A stretch of DNA of 64,000 bases, taken from NCBI GenBank assembly GCA_965641885.1, contig OZ282574.1, forward strand, positions 2,046,001 through 2,110,000, read 5' to 3'. Numbering within the stretch: position 1 is the first letter of the stretch; the number at the start of each line of letters is the position of its first letter. The position numbers and the translations under genes were made by a program. This stretch comes from Pseudophaeobacter sp965641885. GTDB taxonomy: Bacteria; Pseudomonadota; Alphaproteobacteria; Rhodobacterales; Rhodobacteraceae. Below, piece by piece: positions 25,503 through 33,618 of the stretch. Below the pieces are notes generated by a model, which saw nothing but the letters and a program-made list of their open reading frames with translations, made no database searches and was not told where the DNA came from.

Positions 25503-26615
25503 TCAGAAGGGCCCGTCTTCCAGCACGCCATCAGCGCTCATCTGCGCATATAGCAGCCCTTCACGCAGGCCGCGGTCTGCAACAGACAACCTATCAGTTG
25601 GCCAACACCGCAGCAGGGCCTGCAAAATTGCAGAGCCCGACATGATCAAAGCCTGCCGATCCTCGCCAATGCGCGGGTCGCGCCGTCGACCCTGAGGCCC
25701 CAGCTCCAGATAGCCACGGATCACCTTGTCGATCTGGTCACTGGTCATGCGCAGCCCGTCCACCTTGGTGCGATCGTAGCGCTTTAACCCAAGATGCGAG
25801 GCGGCAACAGTGGTCACAGTACCTGAGGTGCCAACAATCTGAAAGCCGGCCCGGGCCTGCTCATCCTTATAGGGGGCAAAATCCGCAAGATGCTCCTCAA
25901 AGAACCAGCTCATCAGGGCAAAGCGGGCAGAATCGTCTTCCACGTCGTTGAACTGATCACGCAGAGTTGCCACGCCTAAGGGGACAGAAATCCAGTCCAC
26001 CACCTTGGCCGACGGAAAGGGGCTGCTTGCGGGATGAAACCCGGCGTGCAGGCGCATGATGGCGGCTGGGCGGTCACGTCCGGGCACTGACGACAGGTCA
26101 ATCCAGACCAGTTCCGTTGAGCCGCCGCCGATGTCCACCACAAGCAATTGCTCGGTTTTGGTCGAGACCAGCGGCGCGCAGGAGATCACCGCAAGGCGGG
26201 CTTCTTCTTCTGGCTGGATGATCTCAAGGGGCAGACCGGTTTCCCGTTTGACCTGACGAATGAACTCGCGGGAATTCTTTGCCCGCCGACAGGCCTCTGT
26301 GGTCACCAGGCGCATTCGCTTCACACGGTTGCGCTTTAGCTTTTGCTGACAGATCCGCAGCGCCTGAATGGTGCGCGCCATCGACGAACGGGACAGACGT
26401 CCGGTTCGTTCAAGCCCGGTCCCCAGTTGGACCGACTTGGAAAAGCTGTCGACCACATGAAAGCCGCTGCCCTTTGGTTGGGCAATCAGCATGCGGCAAC
26501 TATTTGTGCCAAGATCCAGCGCGGCATAAAGCGCATCTGAATCCGGACGGGCTGGTACAGGGGTTTCAACCACCTTGGGAAACGCGCCCGCACCCTTGGA
26601 ACGCCTGGGCGTCAT
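25503..26615 (-). CDS. Ppx/GppA family phosphatase
   Basis: A 370-residue member of the sugar kinase/Hsp70/actin fold. ALDLGTNSCRMLI is the phosphate-1 motif and VVDIGGGSTELVW the phosphate-2 motif; catalytic Glu lies in RKLVTTEACRRAKN-type text (LVTTEACRRAKNSREF). It hydrolyses polyphosphate and/or pppGpp in the cytoplasm; at 370 residues it lacks the C-terminal domain of the 500-residue E. coli enzymes. It is co-directional with rlmE, and the pair is common in this order in Rhodobacterales. Confidence 0.9.
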   Translation of the reverse strand: MTPRRSKGAGAFPKVVETPVPARPDSDALYAALDLGTNSCRMLIAQPKGSGFHVVDSFSKSVQLGTGLERTGRLSRSSMARTIQALRICQQKLKRNRVKRMRLVTTEACRRAKNSREFIRQVKRETGLPLEIIQPEEEARLAVISCAPLVSTKTEQLLVVDIGGGSTELVWIDLSSVPGRDRPAAIMRLHAGFHPASSPFPSAKVVDWISVPLGVATLRDQFNDVEDDSARFALMSWFFEEHLADFAPYKDEQARAGFQIVGTSGTVTTVAASHLGLKRYDRTKVDGLRMTSDQIDKVIRGYLELGPQGRRRDPRIGEDRQALIMSGSAILQALLRCWPTDRLSVADRGLREGLLYAQMSADGVLEDGPF

Positions 26616-26936
26616 GATTCACGCCCTCCGATTATCGTGTTGCCCTTAGACTATGGAGGCCGGCCTTGCGGCGCAAGGGCAACTGGCGCCCAGTAGACCC
26701 TAGATTTTGCTTGCAATCGAGGTTTCGGGGCAGGCGCACAGGTAGGGGTTGCGGCAAACTCATAAGCTTGATGAATATTTTGGGCGGCGTGGGCTGTGGT
26801 CAGGGCCGCCGCAGCTTTGTATTCACAGACGGGTCAAAACGTCGCTCAAAACCCAAGTGATGTCGAAAATCGGCGTACTCCGCAAAACGGGACGCACTAG
26901 AAACGAGAAGTATCAGACGTCTGAGGAGGACTGGCT
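26616..26936. other. Divergent gap with a 9-bp inverted repeat
   Basis: No gene is supported. GTTGCCCTT (26639-26647) and AAGGGCAAC (26675-26683) form a perfect 9-bp stem with a 27-base loop just upstream of ppx, so it would lie in the ppx leader. GAGGAGG at 26923-26929 is the strong ribosome-binding site of the next plus-strand gene. Confidence 0.5.
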
Positions 26937-27233
26937 ATGGCGGATGTGACCATCGTGTATTGGCGCGATATTCCCGCGCAGGTTATTGTGGGAAAGGGTC
27001 GTCGTGGCTCGAAACGACAGCTGGAAGAGCGCTTTGAACAGGCCATCGACCGCGCGGCGATGAAGGTCAATGCCAAGGACAGCGATGCCTATCTGGCAGA
27101 GTGGCGCAAGGCAGCGCCCTACGCGCTGGACGGCGACGCTGGTGAGATTGCCGAGGCTGAGGCCCAACGTCTGGAAACGGAATACGATCAGGATCGCCTC
27201 AAGGCGCTGATTGCAAATGACGGATGGGCGTGA
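26937..27233 (+). CDS. Virulence_fact (PF13769-like) small protein
   Basis: A 98-residue acidic soluble protein. It begins MADVTIVYWRDIPAQVIVGK and contains EERFEQAIDRAAMK and SDAYLAEWRK, which fit the 'virulence factor' family named after a Dichelobacter locus. The molecular role is unknown. A GAGGAGG ribosome-binding site lies 8 bp before the ATG. It is 26 bp from an MTHFR-like gene and 1 kb from a methyltetrahydrofolate methyltransferase, which suggests a function in corrinoid or folate methyl transfer rather than virulence. Confidence 0.85.
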   Translation: MADVTIVYWRDIPAQVIVGKGRRGSKRQLEERFEQAIDRAAMKVNAKDSDAYLAEWRKAAPYALDGDAGEIAEAEAQRLETEYDQDRLKALIANDGWA

Positions 27234-27259
27234 GCCTTACACCTGTATGGGAGGCCGTG

Positions 27260-28192
27260 ATGGCTTTGTTGAACTTTAAGAAGCGTGAGGCGAAAACGCC
27301 GCAAACCGTCAATTCCCAGGTCGAGGCCTTGTTGCAGGGCTATTCGATTGAGGTGATGCCGCGCACGGCTGCCAAGGTGGAAAACTTTCGTGACCTTCTG
27401 CCAGAAGGCACCCGCGTCTATATCGCCCATATCGACGGCACCCCAATTGAGGAAATGGTCGCAACCGCGAAGCGGCTGAACGCCGAGGGCTACCCGGTTA
27501 TGCCGCATTTCCCGGCGCGTATCATTCAGGACCAGGCCATGCTTGCGGACTGGATCGCCCGCTATCAGGGCGAAGCGGATGTGACGCAGGCCTTGCTGCT
27601 GGCGGGGGGCGTCAACACACCTCACGGCGCGTTCCATTCCTCCATGCAGCTGCTGGAAACCGGACTGTTTGACAAGGCCGGCTTTAATAACCTGCATGTC
27701 GCGGGGCACCCTGAGGGCAACAAAGATATCGACACGGATGGGTCAAGCAAGAACGTCGATGAAGCCCTTCAGTGGAAACAAAAATTCTCTGAGCGCACGG
27801 ATGCAAAGATGGCTCTGGCGACCCAGTTTGCCTTTGAAGCCAAGCCAATTATTGCCTGGGCTGACAGTCTGAAAAAGGCAGGCATCGATATACCGATCCA
27901 CATCGGCATTGCAGGTCCTGCCAAACTGCAAACCCTGATCAAATTCGCCATTGCCTGTGGCGTTGGCCCCTCGCTTAAAGTGCTGCAAAAACGTGCCATG
28001 GATGTATCCAAGCTGCTGTTGCCTTACGAGCCGACAGATGTGTTGGCAGAGCTCGCCGCCCATAAGGCCGCAAACCCTGACTTTAACATTTCTCATGTTC
28101 ATTTCTTCCCGCTTGGCGGCATAAAAACCAATGCCAACTGGGCCATCAACAACGGCGGCGCATCCGCGCAGCCCGTCAACACCCAGGGATAA
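27260..28192 (+). CDS. Methylenetetrahydrofolate reductase family protein
   Basis: A 310-residue TIM-barrel flavoprotein of the MetF family, which makes 5-methyltetrahydrofolate. Visible landmarks are SIEVMPRTAAK (the Glu of the barrel start), PHFPARII, QALLLAGG, NLHVAGHPEGNKD, ATQFAFEAKPI and PIHIGIAGPAK. The ATG at 27260 follows GGGAGG; a start at 27224 would overlap the upstream gene. The sequence departs from E. coli MetF, as is usual for this alphaproteobacterial subgroup. It is followed 3 bp later by a methyltetrahydrofolate methyltransferase that could use its product. Confidence 0.88.
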   Translation: MALLNFKKREAKTPQTVNSQVEALLQGYSIEVMPRTAAKVENFRDLLPEGTRVYIAHIDGTPIEEMVATAKRLNAEGYPVMPHFPARIIQDQAMLADWIARYQGEADVTQALLLAGGVNTPHGAFHSSMQLLETGLFDKAGFNNLHVAGHPEGNKDIDTDGSSKNVDEALQWKQKFSERTDAKMALATQFAFEAKPIIAWADSLKKAGIDIPIHIGIAGPAKLQTLIKFAIACGVGPSLKVLQKRAMDVSKLLLPYEPTDVLAELAAHKAANPDFNISHVHFFPLGGIKTNANWAINNGGASAQPVNTQG

Positions 28193-28195
28193 ACA

Positions 28196-29257
28196 ATGAC
28201 CCGTACAGTACTAGAATCAAAAACAAAAACCGCTGTGATGGGCTTTGACGAGCCGTTTTGCGTTATCGGCGAACGTATCAATCCGACCGGGCGCAAAAAG
28301 CTGGCGGCTGAGCTGGAAGCCGGTGATTTTTCAACCGTAGAACGCGACGCGGTTGCCCAGGTTCTGGCTGGCGCTACCGTGCTCGATATCAACGCCGGCG
28401 TGGTCTATAATTCAAACCCGAACCCCAACGAGACCGAGCCGCCCTTGATGCGAAAGATCATCGAGATGGTACAGGGTCTGGTGGACGTGCCGCTCTGCAT
28501 CGACTCCTCCGTGCCAGGTGCGCTGGAAGCCGGGCTAGAGGTCTGTGAAGGCCGCCCCTTGCTGAATTCCGTCACCGGTGAAGAAGAGCGCCTGGAGCAG
28601 ATCCTGCCGCTGGTCAAAAAGTACAACGTGCCTGTTGTGGCGATTTCCAATGACGACACAGGCATCTCCGAAGACCCCGATGTGCGCTTTGAGGTCGCCA
28701 AGAAAATCGTTCAGCGTGCCGCCGATTTTGGCATTCCGGCGCATGACATTGTGGTGGATCCGCTGGTGATGCCGGTTGGCGCCATGGGGACCGCAGGTCT
28801 GCAGGTTTTTGCGCTGGTGCGGCGTCTGCGTGAAGAGCTGGGGGTAAACACCACCTGTGGTGCCTCCAACATCTCCTTTGGCTTGCCGAACCGGCATGGC
28901 ATCAACAACGCCTTTTTGCCGATGGCAATGGGCGCCGGCATGACCTCAGCGATTATGAACCCGGTCGGCCTGCCGGTAACGCAAAAAGCGCTGGCGGCGA
29001 AAAAAGAAGAAGTTGCCGCCGCTGGCATTGTTCTGCCCGAAGGCATGGATGACGAGGCCTTTGTCACCCTGTTTGGTCTGGGCTCAATGCAGCCCCGCGC
29101 AGGTAAGGAGATGGAGGCCATTCGCGCCGCTAACTTCCTCACCAATAATGACCCGCATGGCGGCGAATGGATCAGGTTCAACAAACCCCCTCTCAAGGAA
29201 GGGGAAGAAGCCCGTGGTCGTGGTGGCCGTGCCGGTGGCCGCCGCCGTCGCTCGTAA
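28196..29257 (+). CDS. Methyltetrahydrofolate:corrinoid methyltransferase (pterin-binding domain)
   Basis: A 353-residue pterin-binding TIM barrel of the DHPS/AcsE/MetH-middle type. FCVIGERINPTGRKKL, ATVLDINAGV, LCIDSSVPGALEAGL, LLNSVTGEEER and TTCGASNISFGLPNRHGIN are the folate-binding segments. It moves the methyl of methyl-THF to cob(I)alamin on a partner protein. In Roseobacters MetH is split and this subunit probably serves methionine synthesis; the B12-binding partner is not in the window. The last 15 residues are Arg/Gly-rich (ARGRGGRAGGRRRRS), an unusual basic tail. A terminator follows. Confidence 0.9.
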   Translation: MTRTVLESKTKTAVMGFDEPFCVIGERINPTGRKKLAAELEAGDFSTVERDAVAQVLAGATVLDINAGVVYNSNPNPNETEPPLMRKIIEMVQGLVDVPLCIDSSVPGALEAGLEVCEGRPLLNSVTGEEERLEQILPLVKKYNVPVVAISNDDTGISEDPDVRFEVAKKIVQRAADFGIPAHDIVVDPLVMPVGAMGTAGLQVFALVRRLREELGVNTTCGASNISFGLPNRHGINNAFLPMAMGAGMTSAIMNPVGLPVTQKALAAKKEEVAAAGIVLPEGMDDEAFVTLFGLGSMQPRAGKEMEAIRAANFLTNNDPHGGEWIRFNKPPLKEGEEARGRGGRAGGRRRRS

Positions 29258-29283
29258 CACGCGCTGCAAAACTATATTTAGAA

Positions 29284-29307
29284 GGTCGGGGAAACCCGGC
29301 CTTTTTT
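29284..29307 (+). terminator. Rho-independent terminator of the C1 cassette
   Basis: GGTCGGG (29284-29290) and CCCGGCC (29295-29301) form a stem with one G-U pair around GAAA, followed by six T (29302-29307). Confidence 0.9.
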
Positions 29308-29457
29308 ATTGTTGTTGGCCCTAGTTTGTCACTGTTGGCACTGGGGTTCAGAAGGTGAAGAACACAACGCGTTTGCTGCTGTCCGAACCATTCCTGTAAG
29401 GCAAAACGCGACAATCATCCCTGCGTTTTTGTGACCAAAAAGAGCTAAGGAAGAGTG

Positions 29458-29547
29458 TGGCGGAGAGACAGGGATTCGAACCCTGGGAACCCGTGAAGGC
29501 TCAACGGTTTTCGAGACCGCCCCGTTCGACCACTCCGGCACCTCTCC
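29458..29547 (-). tRNA. tRNA-Ser (anticodon CGA)
   Basis: The minus strand folds as a class II tRNA of 90 nt with a long variable arm. The acceptor stem is GGAGAGG (29547-29541) with TCTCTCC (29468-29462). The anticodon stem CGGT/ACCG encloses loop CTCGAAA, anticodon CGA. The T arm contains GTTCGAATC. Discriminator G and an encoded CCA (29460-29458) end it. Confidence 0.96.
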
Positions 29548-29669
29548 GCGGGGGTCTGGTGGTGGAGCGTCTAAGGCTGAACGCGGTGCGACGCAAGAGG
29601 GTTTTTCAACTTCTCATGAGAAACTCATTTTTTCATTGTTTGGTCGGAGTTTTCCCCTAGGTTTCAGAT

Positions 29670-30521
29670 ATGAGACAGCTTTCAAAACGATTTTTCCTTT
29701 TGGCGCGGGCCCTGGTTGCATGTGGCTTTGTTGCGCTGGTCCTGCCATCTTTTGCTCAGGCGGCCGAGCGCAGCAAGGTCGAAGCCTTTCTTGAGGTGAC
29801 GGGCTTTGATGTTGCCCTGGACAGTATCGCCCTCTCGGCTGGCGACGCACCAAACATGTTGGGCTTGTCTGCAAGTGATTTTGGCTCTGACTGGACCCGC
29901 TTGTCGCGGAGTGTTTTTGACAAAAACAAAATGCGCGATATCGCGCTTGAGATCCTGACCGAGACACTTGAGGATGACGCTCTTGGTCATGCGGCGCAGT
30001 TTTATGCCAGCGATTTGGGCCAGCGTCTGGTGGCGGCCGAAAATGCTTCACATTTGGTGGAGGAAGGCGAGACCAAACAGATCGCGGGACAGCGCATTAT
30101 TGCAGACCTGGTCAAATCCGGCAGCGCGCGTGTTGCGCTGTATCAGCGGATGGGACAGGCGATTGACGCGGCAGGATCGGGGCTGAAATCAGTGCAGGAG
30201 ATCCAGTTTCGCTTTTTGATGGCAGCCAGCGCTGCGGGGATCATCGAGTTGCAACTGGACGCGCCGGGCTTGCGGGCGTTGCAACGGGAACAGGAGCCTG
30301 AGATGCGGATGTCTATGCGGGCCTCCAGTCTGGCGGCCTCTGCCTATACCTATCAGGGGTTCAGCGATACCGATCTGGAATTATATGTCGAAGCGCTGGA
30401 AACGCCCTTGATGCAGCGCGTCTATGAGCTGTTGAACGCCGTTCAATTTGAAATCACTGCCAACCGCTTTGAAGAACTTGCTTTTCGTATGAAGGAGCTG
30501 GGGCAGGGCGAGGATATCTGA
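29670..30521 (+). CDS. Exported DUF2059-like protein
   Basis: A 283-residue protein with a basic N-terminus and a hydrophobic signal segment (about residues 8-31, ending FAQAAE). The rest is helical and acidic. It has the pattern of DUF2059 proteins, including LEILTETLEDDALGHAAQFYASDLGQRL (seen as several shorter conserved pieces) and ELYVEALETPLMQRVYELLN. Such proteins are periplasmic with no known activity. It stands alone between tRNA-Ser and the rplU leader. Confidence 0.75.
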   Translation: MRQLSKRFFLLARALVACGFVALVLPSFAQAAERSKVEAFLEVTGFDVALDSIALSAGDAPNMLGLSASDFGSDWTRLSRSVFDKNKMRDIALEILTETLEDDALGHAAQFYASDLGQRLVAAENASHLVEEGETKQIAGQRIIADLVKSGSARVALYQRMGQAIDAAGSGLKSVQEIQFRFLMAASAAGIIELQLDAPGLRALQREQEPEMRMSMRASSLAASAYTYQGFSDTDLELYVEALETPLMQRVYELLNAVQFEITANRFEELAFRMKELGQGEDI

Positions 30522-30652
30522 ACCCCTTTACCATAGAGGCTCCCTCTTACTTAAAGACGTGTGTCTTGCTGATCTGGTGCCGCAAAAGGCAGCCAGGACC
30601 ATATGGCGTAGTGGCTGCGTGATTTCTAGGTGGTTTCTTGGCCTGTGCAGGG

Positions 30653-30681
30653 TTGACAGCCACCTGCATTATGAGACAAAT
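30653..30681 (+). promoter_or_regulatory. Possible promoter for rplU-rpmA
   Basis: TTGACA (30653-30658) is a perfect -35 hexamer. At 17-bp spacing the -10 would be ACAAAT (30676-30681), which is weak; TATGAG at shorter spacing is an alternative. It lies about 145 bp before rplU. Confidence 0.4.
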
Positions 30682-30728
30682 GCGCCATCCCGGCCCGGAT
30701 TCTCTGTGCCGGGTTAATTTTGTAATAC

Positions 30729-30743
30729 GTCCCCTGAGGGGAC
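30729..30743 (+). promoter_or_regulatory. Hairpin in the rplU leader
   Basis: GTCCCC (30729-30734) and GGGGAC (30738-30743) form a tight stem with loop TGA in the untranslated leader of rplU. A second small stem, GGCC/GGCC, lies at about 30758-30770. Ribosomal-protein leaders are often sites of feedback control; that use here is inferred. Confidence 0.4.
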
Positions 30744-30823
30744 GCGCTGTTCGAGGTGGCCTTTATGGCCGAAACGCCCTGATCTGGGGACCAAAGGACG
30801 CGGTTGATAAAGGAAACACGCAT

Positions 30824-31387
30824 ATGTTTGCGGTCCTCAAGACTGGCGGCAAGCAGTACAAAGTTCAGGCGGGTGATATCCTCCGCATTGAAAAATTGGC
30901 TGCTGATGCTGGCGAAACTATCCAGTTCGACGAAATCCTGATGCTTGGCGGCGAGACACCTGTTGTCGGCGCACCTCTGGTAGATGGCGCTGCTGTTAAG
31001 GCAGAAGTGATCGACCAGATCAAAGGCGAAAAGCTTATTCACTTTGTGAAGCGTCGCCGGAAGCACTCTTCCAAGCGTACCAAAGGCCACCGTCAGAAGC
31101 TGACCCTGATCAAGATCACTGAGATCCTGGCATCGGGTGCAACCAAAGCAGCTCCTAAAGCCGCCGCCAAAGCCGCCCCAAAGGCCGCTCCGGCAGCAGC
31201 CGCTGGCGCAGACGATCTGACTCAGCTGACAGGTGTTGGCCCAGCCGCCGCCAAAAAGCTGAATGAAGCTGGTCTGACAAGCTTTGCCCAGATCGCAGCC
31301 TTGTCGGATGACGACATTGCTGGTATTGACGCGGTCAAAGTGAAACCCGAATGGGTTGCACAGGCCAAAGATCTGGCTAAAGGCTAA
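30824..31387 (+). CDS. rplU: Ribosomal protein L21 with C-terminal helix-hairpin-helix extension
   Basis: The first 103 or so residues are normal L21 (MFAVLKTGGKQYKV, then IKGEKLIHFVKRRRKHSSKR and GHRQKLTLIKI), a 50S subunit protein. They are followed by a Lys/Ala/Pro linker and about 55 residues with a helix-hairpin-helix-like motif, DDLTQLTGVGPAAAKKLNEA, ending PEWVAQAKDLAKG. Total 187 residues against about 105 in E. coli. The extension is known in alphaproteobacteria; its role is unknown but helix-hairpin-helix units bind nucleic acid. It is followed by rpmA after 11 bp. Confidence 0.95.
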   Translation: MFAVLKTGGKQYKVQAGDILRIEKLAADAGETIQFDEILMLGGETPVVGAPLVDGAAVKAEVIDQIKGEKLIHFVKRRRKHSSKRTKGHRQKLTLIKITEILASGATKAAPKAAAKAAPKAAPAAAAGADDLTQLTGVGPAAAKKLNEAGLTSFAQIAALSDDDIAGIDAVKVKPEWVAQAKDLAKG

Positions 31388-31398
31388 GGAGAGACAGA

Positions 31399-31668
31399 AT
31401 GGCACATAAAAAAGCTGGTGGTTCCTCCCGTAACGGCCGCGACTCAGCGGGTCGCCGCCTCGGCGTGAAACTCTATGGTGGCCAGGCGGCCATCGCAGGC
31501 AACATCATCATTCGTCAGCGCGGCACCAAGTTTTGGCCGGGTGAGGGCGTAGGGCTTGGCAAAGATCACACGATTTTTGCAACCTCTGATGGTGCGGTCA
31601 CCTTCCACAAAGGCCTGAAAGGCCGCACCTTTGTATCGGTTCTCCCAGTGGCGGAGGCCGCTGAGTAA
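31399..31668 (+). CDS. rpmA: Ribosomal protein L27
   Basis: An 89-residue 50S protein starting MAHKKAGGSSRNGRDSAGRR and continuing LGVKLYGGQAAIAGNIIIRQ, typical L27. Its N-terminal tail reaches the peptidyl-transferase centre. Ribosome-binding site GGAGAGAC precedes the ATG. Forms an operon with rplU, ended by a terminator 28 bp after the stop. Confidence 0.98.
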   Translation: MAHKKAGGSSRNGRDSAGRRLGVKLYGGQAAIAGNIIIRQRGTKFWPGEGVGLGKDHTIFATSDGAVTFHKGLKGRTFVSVLPVAEAAE

Positions 31669-31695
31669 ACCGACCCGCAAGGTTTTAAACAACGA

Positions 31696-31729
31696 GGGGA
31701 TCGGCAACAGCCGGTCCCCTTTTCTTTTT
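31696..31729 (+). terminator. Rho-independent terminator of rplU-rpmA
   Basis: GGGGATCGGC (31696-31705) pairs with GCCGGTCCCC (31710-31719), one G-U pair, loop AACA, followed by TTTTCTTTTT. Confidence 0.94.
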
Positions 31730-31917
31730 GCGCCAGCCGTGCGCAGCAATATGTATTTTCAATGGTTTCTTGGCACGAAACTGGTATCGCCCCTCCCGGG
31801 GCAGGTTTGGAACCGGCTTTCCGCGTCTTGGGCAGCCTTTCATCCCGTATCAGTTCGTCATGCCCTCCTCTTGAGTGAGCCATCTTATTCGATCTCTTTG
31901 CGAAAAGGAGCAGAGAT

Positions 31918-32454
31918 ATGAGCCTGGATCTTGTGAACGATCAGCCGGTAATAAAAACCAGCCGATTTGTGCTGCGACCGTTGCGGGAGTCCGACAGTGG
32001 TCTCATTGCGCTTTACACCGGAGATGAGCGGGTGGCGCGCATGACCAGCTCTATTCCGCATCCCATGCCCCCCGGTGCAGTCGAGGCTTTTGTCGCCCGG
32101 GCGAGGGCGTCTGAGCGTGAGGAAGACATTTGGGCCATCGATGGCACCCCGGATGCGGGCGATGAGCTGAAAGGGATCATCAGTCTGAAGCGGATGGATC
32201 GCAACCAGTCCGAGGTCAGCTTTTGGATCGCGCCCTTGTTTTGGAACACAGGGCTTGCCTCGCAGGCTCTTGAGGCCCTGGTCACGGCCAACCCGCTTAA
32301 AAACGCCGCCATGTTTGCCACGGTTTTTCAGGACAACCCGGCCTCGGCGCGTGTGATGATCCATTCCGGCTTTGAGTACCTCGGGGATGCCGAGACCTTT
32401 TCGGTGAGCCGCAATGCAAATGTTCCCACATGGACCTATAGCCGAAAACTGTGA
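31918..32454 (+). CDS. GNAT family N-acetyltransferase (RimJ/RimL-like)
   Basis: A 178-residue acetyltransferase. It has TSRFVLRPLRESDSGLIALY at the start, SEVSFWIAPLFWNTGLASQAL as the acetyl-CoA-binding region (the usual Q/RxxGxG/A appears as NTGLAS), and VFQDNPASARVMIHSGFEYL at the end. That fits RimJ-type enzymes that modify protein N-termini or small molecules; the substrate is unknown. AAGGAG lies 9 bp before the ATG. Confidence 0.88.
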   Translation: MSLDLVNDQPVIKTSRFVLRPLRESDSGLIALYTGDERVARMTSSIPHPMPPGAVEAFVARARASEREEDIWAIDGTPDAGDELKGIISLKRMDRNQSEVSFWIAPLFWNTGLASQALEALVTANPLKNAAMFATVFQDNPASARVMIHSGFEYLGDAETFSVSRNANVPTWTYSRKL

Positions 32455-32583
32455 TTGGCGCGGCCCGCGCTTTCAGGTAAGGCAATCCGCAGACATAGAA
32501 ACGGGGGCAGTGATTTGCCCACGTTGACCCATTCGTATTTCCGCGCCGCGCCCACCGGGCTGACTGCGCAGTAAGGAGCCGCC

Positions 32584-33618
32584 ATGAAATTCCTCGATCT
32601 GGCAAAAGTCTACATCCGCTCGGGTGGCGGCGGCAACGGCTGCGTGAGCTTTCGTCGCGAAAAATACATTGAATACGGTGGCCCCGATGGCGGCGATGGC
32701 GGCAAGGGCGGCTCTGTCTGGGCCATTGCGGTTGACGGGCTGAACACGCTGATCGATTTCCGCTACCAGCAACATTTCTTTGCCAATAACGGCCAGTCCG
32801 GCATGGGGCGTCAACGCACCGGCAAGGACGGCGAAGAGATCATCCTGCGGGTGCCGGTTGGCACAGAGATTCTGGATGAAGACCAGGAAACCGTTCTCGC
32901 CGACATGACCGAGATCGGTCAAAAGGTCCAGTTGGCCAAGGGCGGCAACGGCGGCTTTGGCAACCTGCACTTTAAATCCTCAACCAACCAGGCGCCACGG
33001 CGTGCGAACCCCGGCCAGGAGGGCGTTGACCGTACCATCTGGCTGCGGCTGAAACTGATCGCAGATTCTGGCCTGCTGGGTCTGCCCAACGCGGGCAAGT
33101 CGACCTTTTTGGCCGCCAGCTCTAATGCGCGACCCAAAATTGCCGACTATCCCTTTACCACACTTCACCCGAACTTGGGCGTAGTAGGCATTGATAACAC
33201 AGAATTTGTTATGGCTGATATCCCCGGTCTTATTGAGGGCGCTCATGAAGGCAAGGGCATTGGCGACCGGTTTTTGGGCCATGTCGAGCGCTGCTCGGTT
33301 CTGCTGCATCTGATCGATGGCACCTCACAGGACGTGGCCGGTGACTATCAAACCATCATTGGCGAGCTCGAGGCCTATGGCGGCGAGCTGGCAACCAAAC
33401 CGCGCGTCACCGCCCTGAACAAAATTGATGCCCTCGACGATGACGAGCGCGCCGAGGCCCGTGCGGCCCTTGAAGCTGTGGTTGGGGACAAGGTTTTGAT
33501 GTTGTCCGGTGTCAGCCGCGAGGGGCTGAGCGAGGTGCTGCGTGCGGTTCGTGCCGAGATCGACGACGACCGCATCCGCCAAAAGCCCGTCGAGGAGGAA
33601 GCGCCTTGGCGGCCCTGA
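32584..33618 (+). CDS. obgE: GTPase ObgE/CgtA
   Basis: A 344-residue Obg GTPase involved in 50S assembly and stress responses. The glycine-rich Obg domain (residues 1-158; YIRSGGGGNGCVSFRREK, GPDGGDGGKGG) is followed by the G domain: G1 GLPNAGKST, switch YPFTTLHPNLG, G3 DIPGLIEGAHEG and G4 NKID. The ribosome-binding site is AAGGAG. The stop overlaps the start of proB by 13 bp. Confidence 0.98.
   Translation: MKFLDLAKVYIRSGGGGNGCVSFRREKYIEYGGPDGGDGGKGGSVWAIAVDGLNTLIDFRYQQHFFANNGQSGMGRQRTGKDGEEIILRVPVGTEILDEDQETVLADMTEIGQKVQLAKGGNGGFGNLHFKSSTNQAPRRANPGQEGVDRTIWLRLKLIADSGLLGLPNAGKSTFLAASSNARPKIADYPFTTLHPNLGVVGIDNTEFVMADIPGLIEGAHEGKGIGDRFLGHVERCSVLLHLIDGTSQDVAGDYQTIIGELEAYGGELATKPRVTALNKIDALDDDERAEARAALEAVVGDKVLMLSGVSREGLSEVLRAVRAEIDDDRIRQKPVEEEAPWRP

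Noticed and set aside
26937..27233. Virulence determinant
   Set aside because: The family name is historical; the gene sits with folate and corrinoid enzymes.
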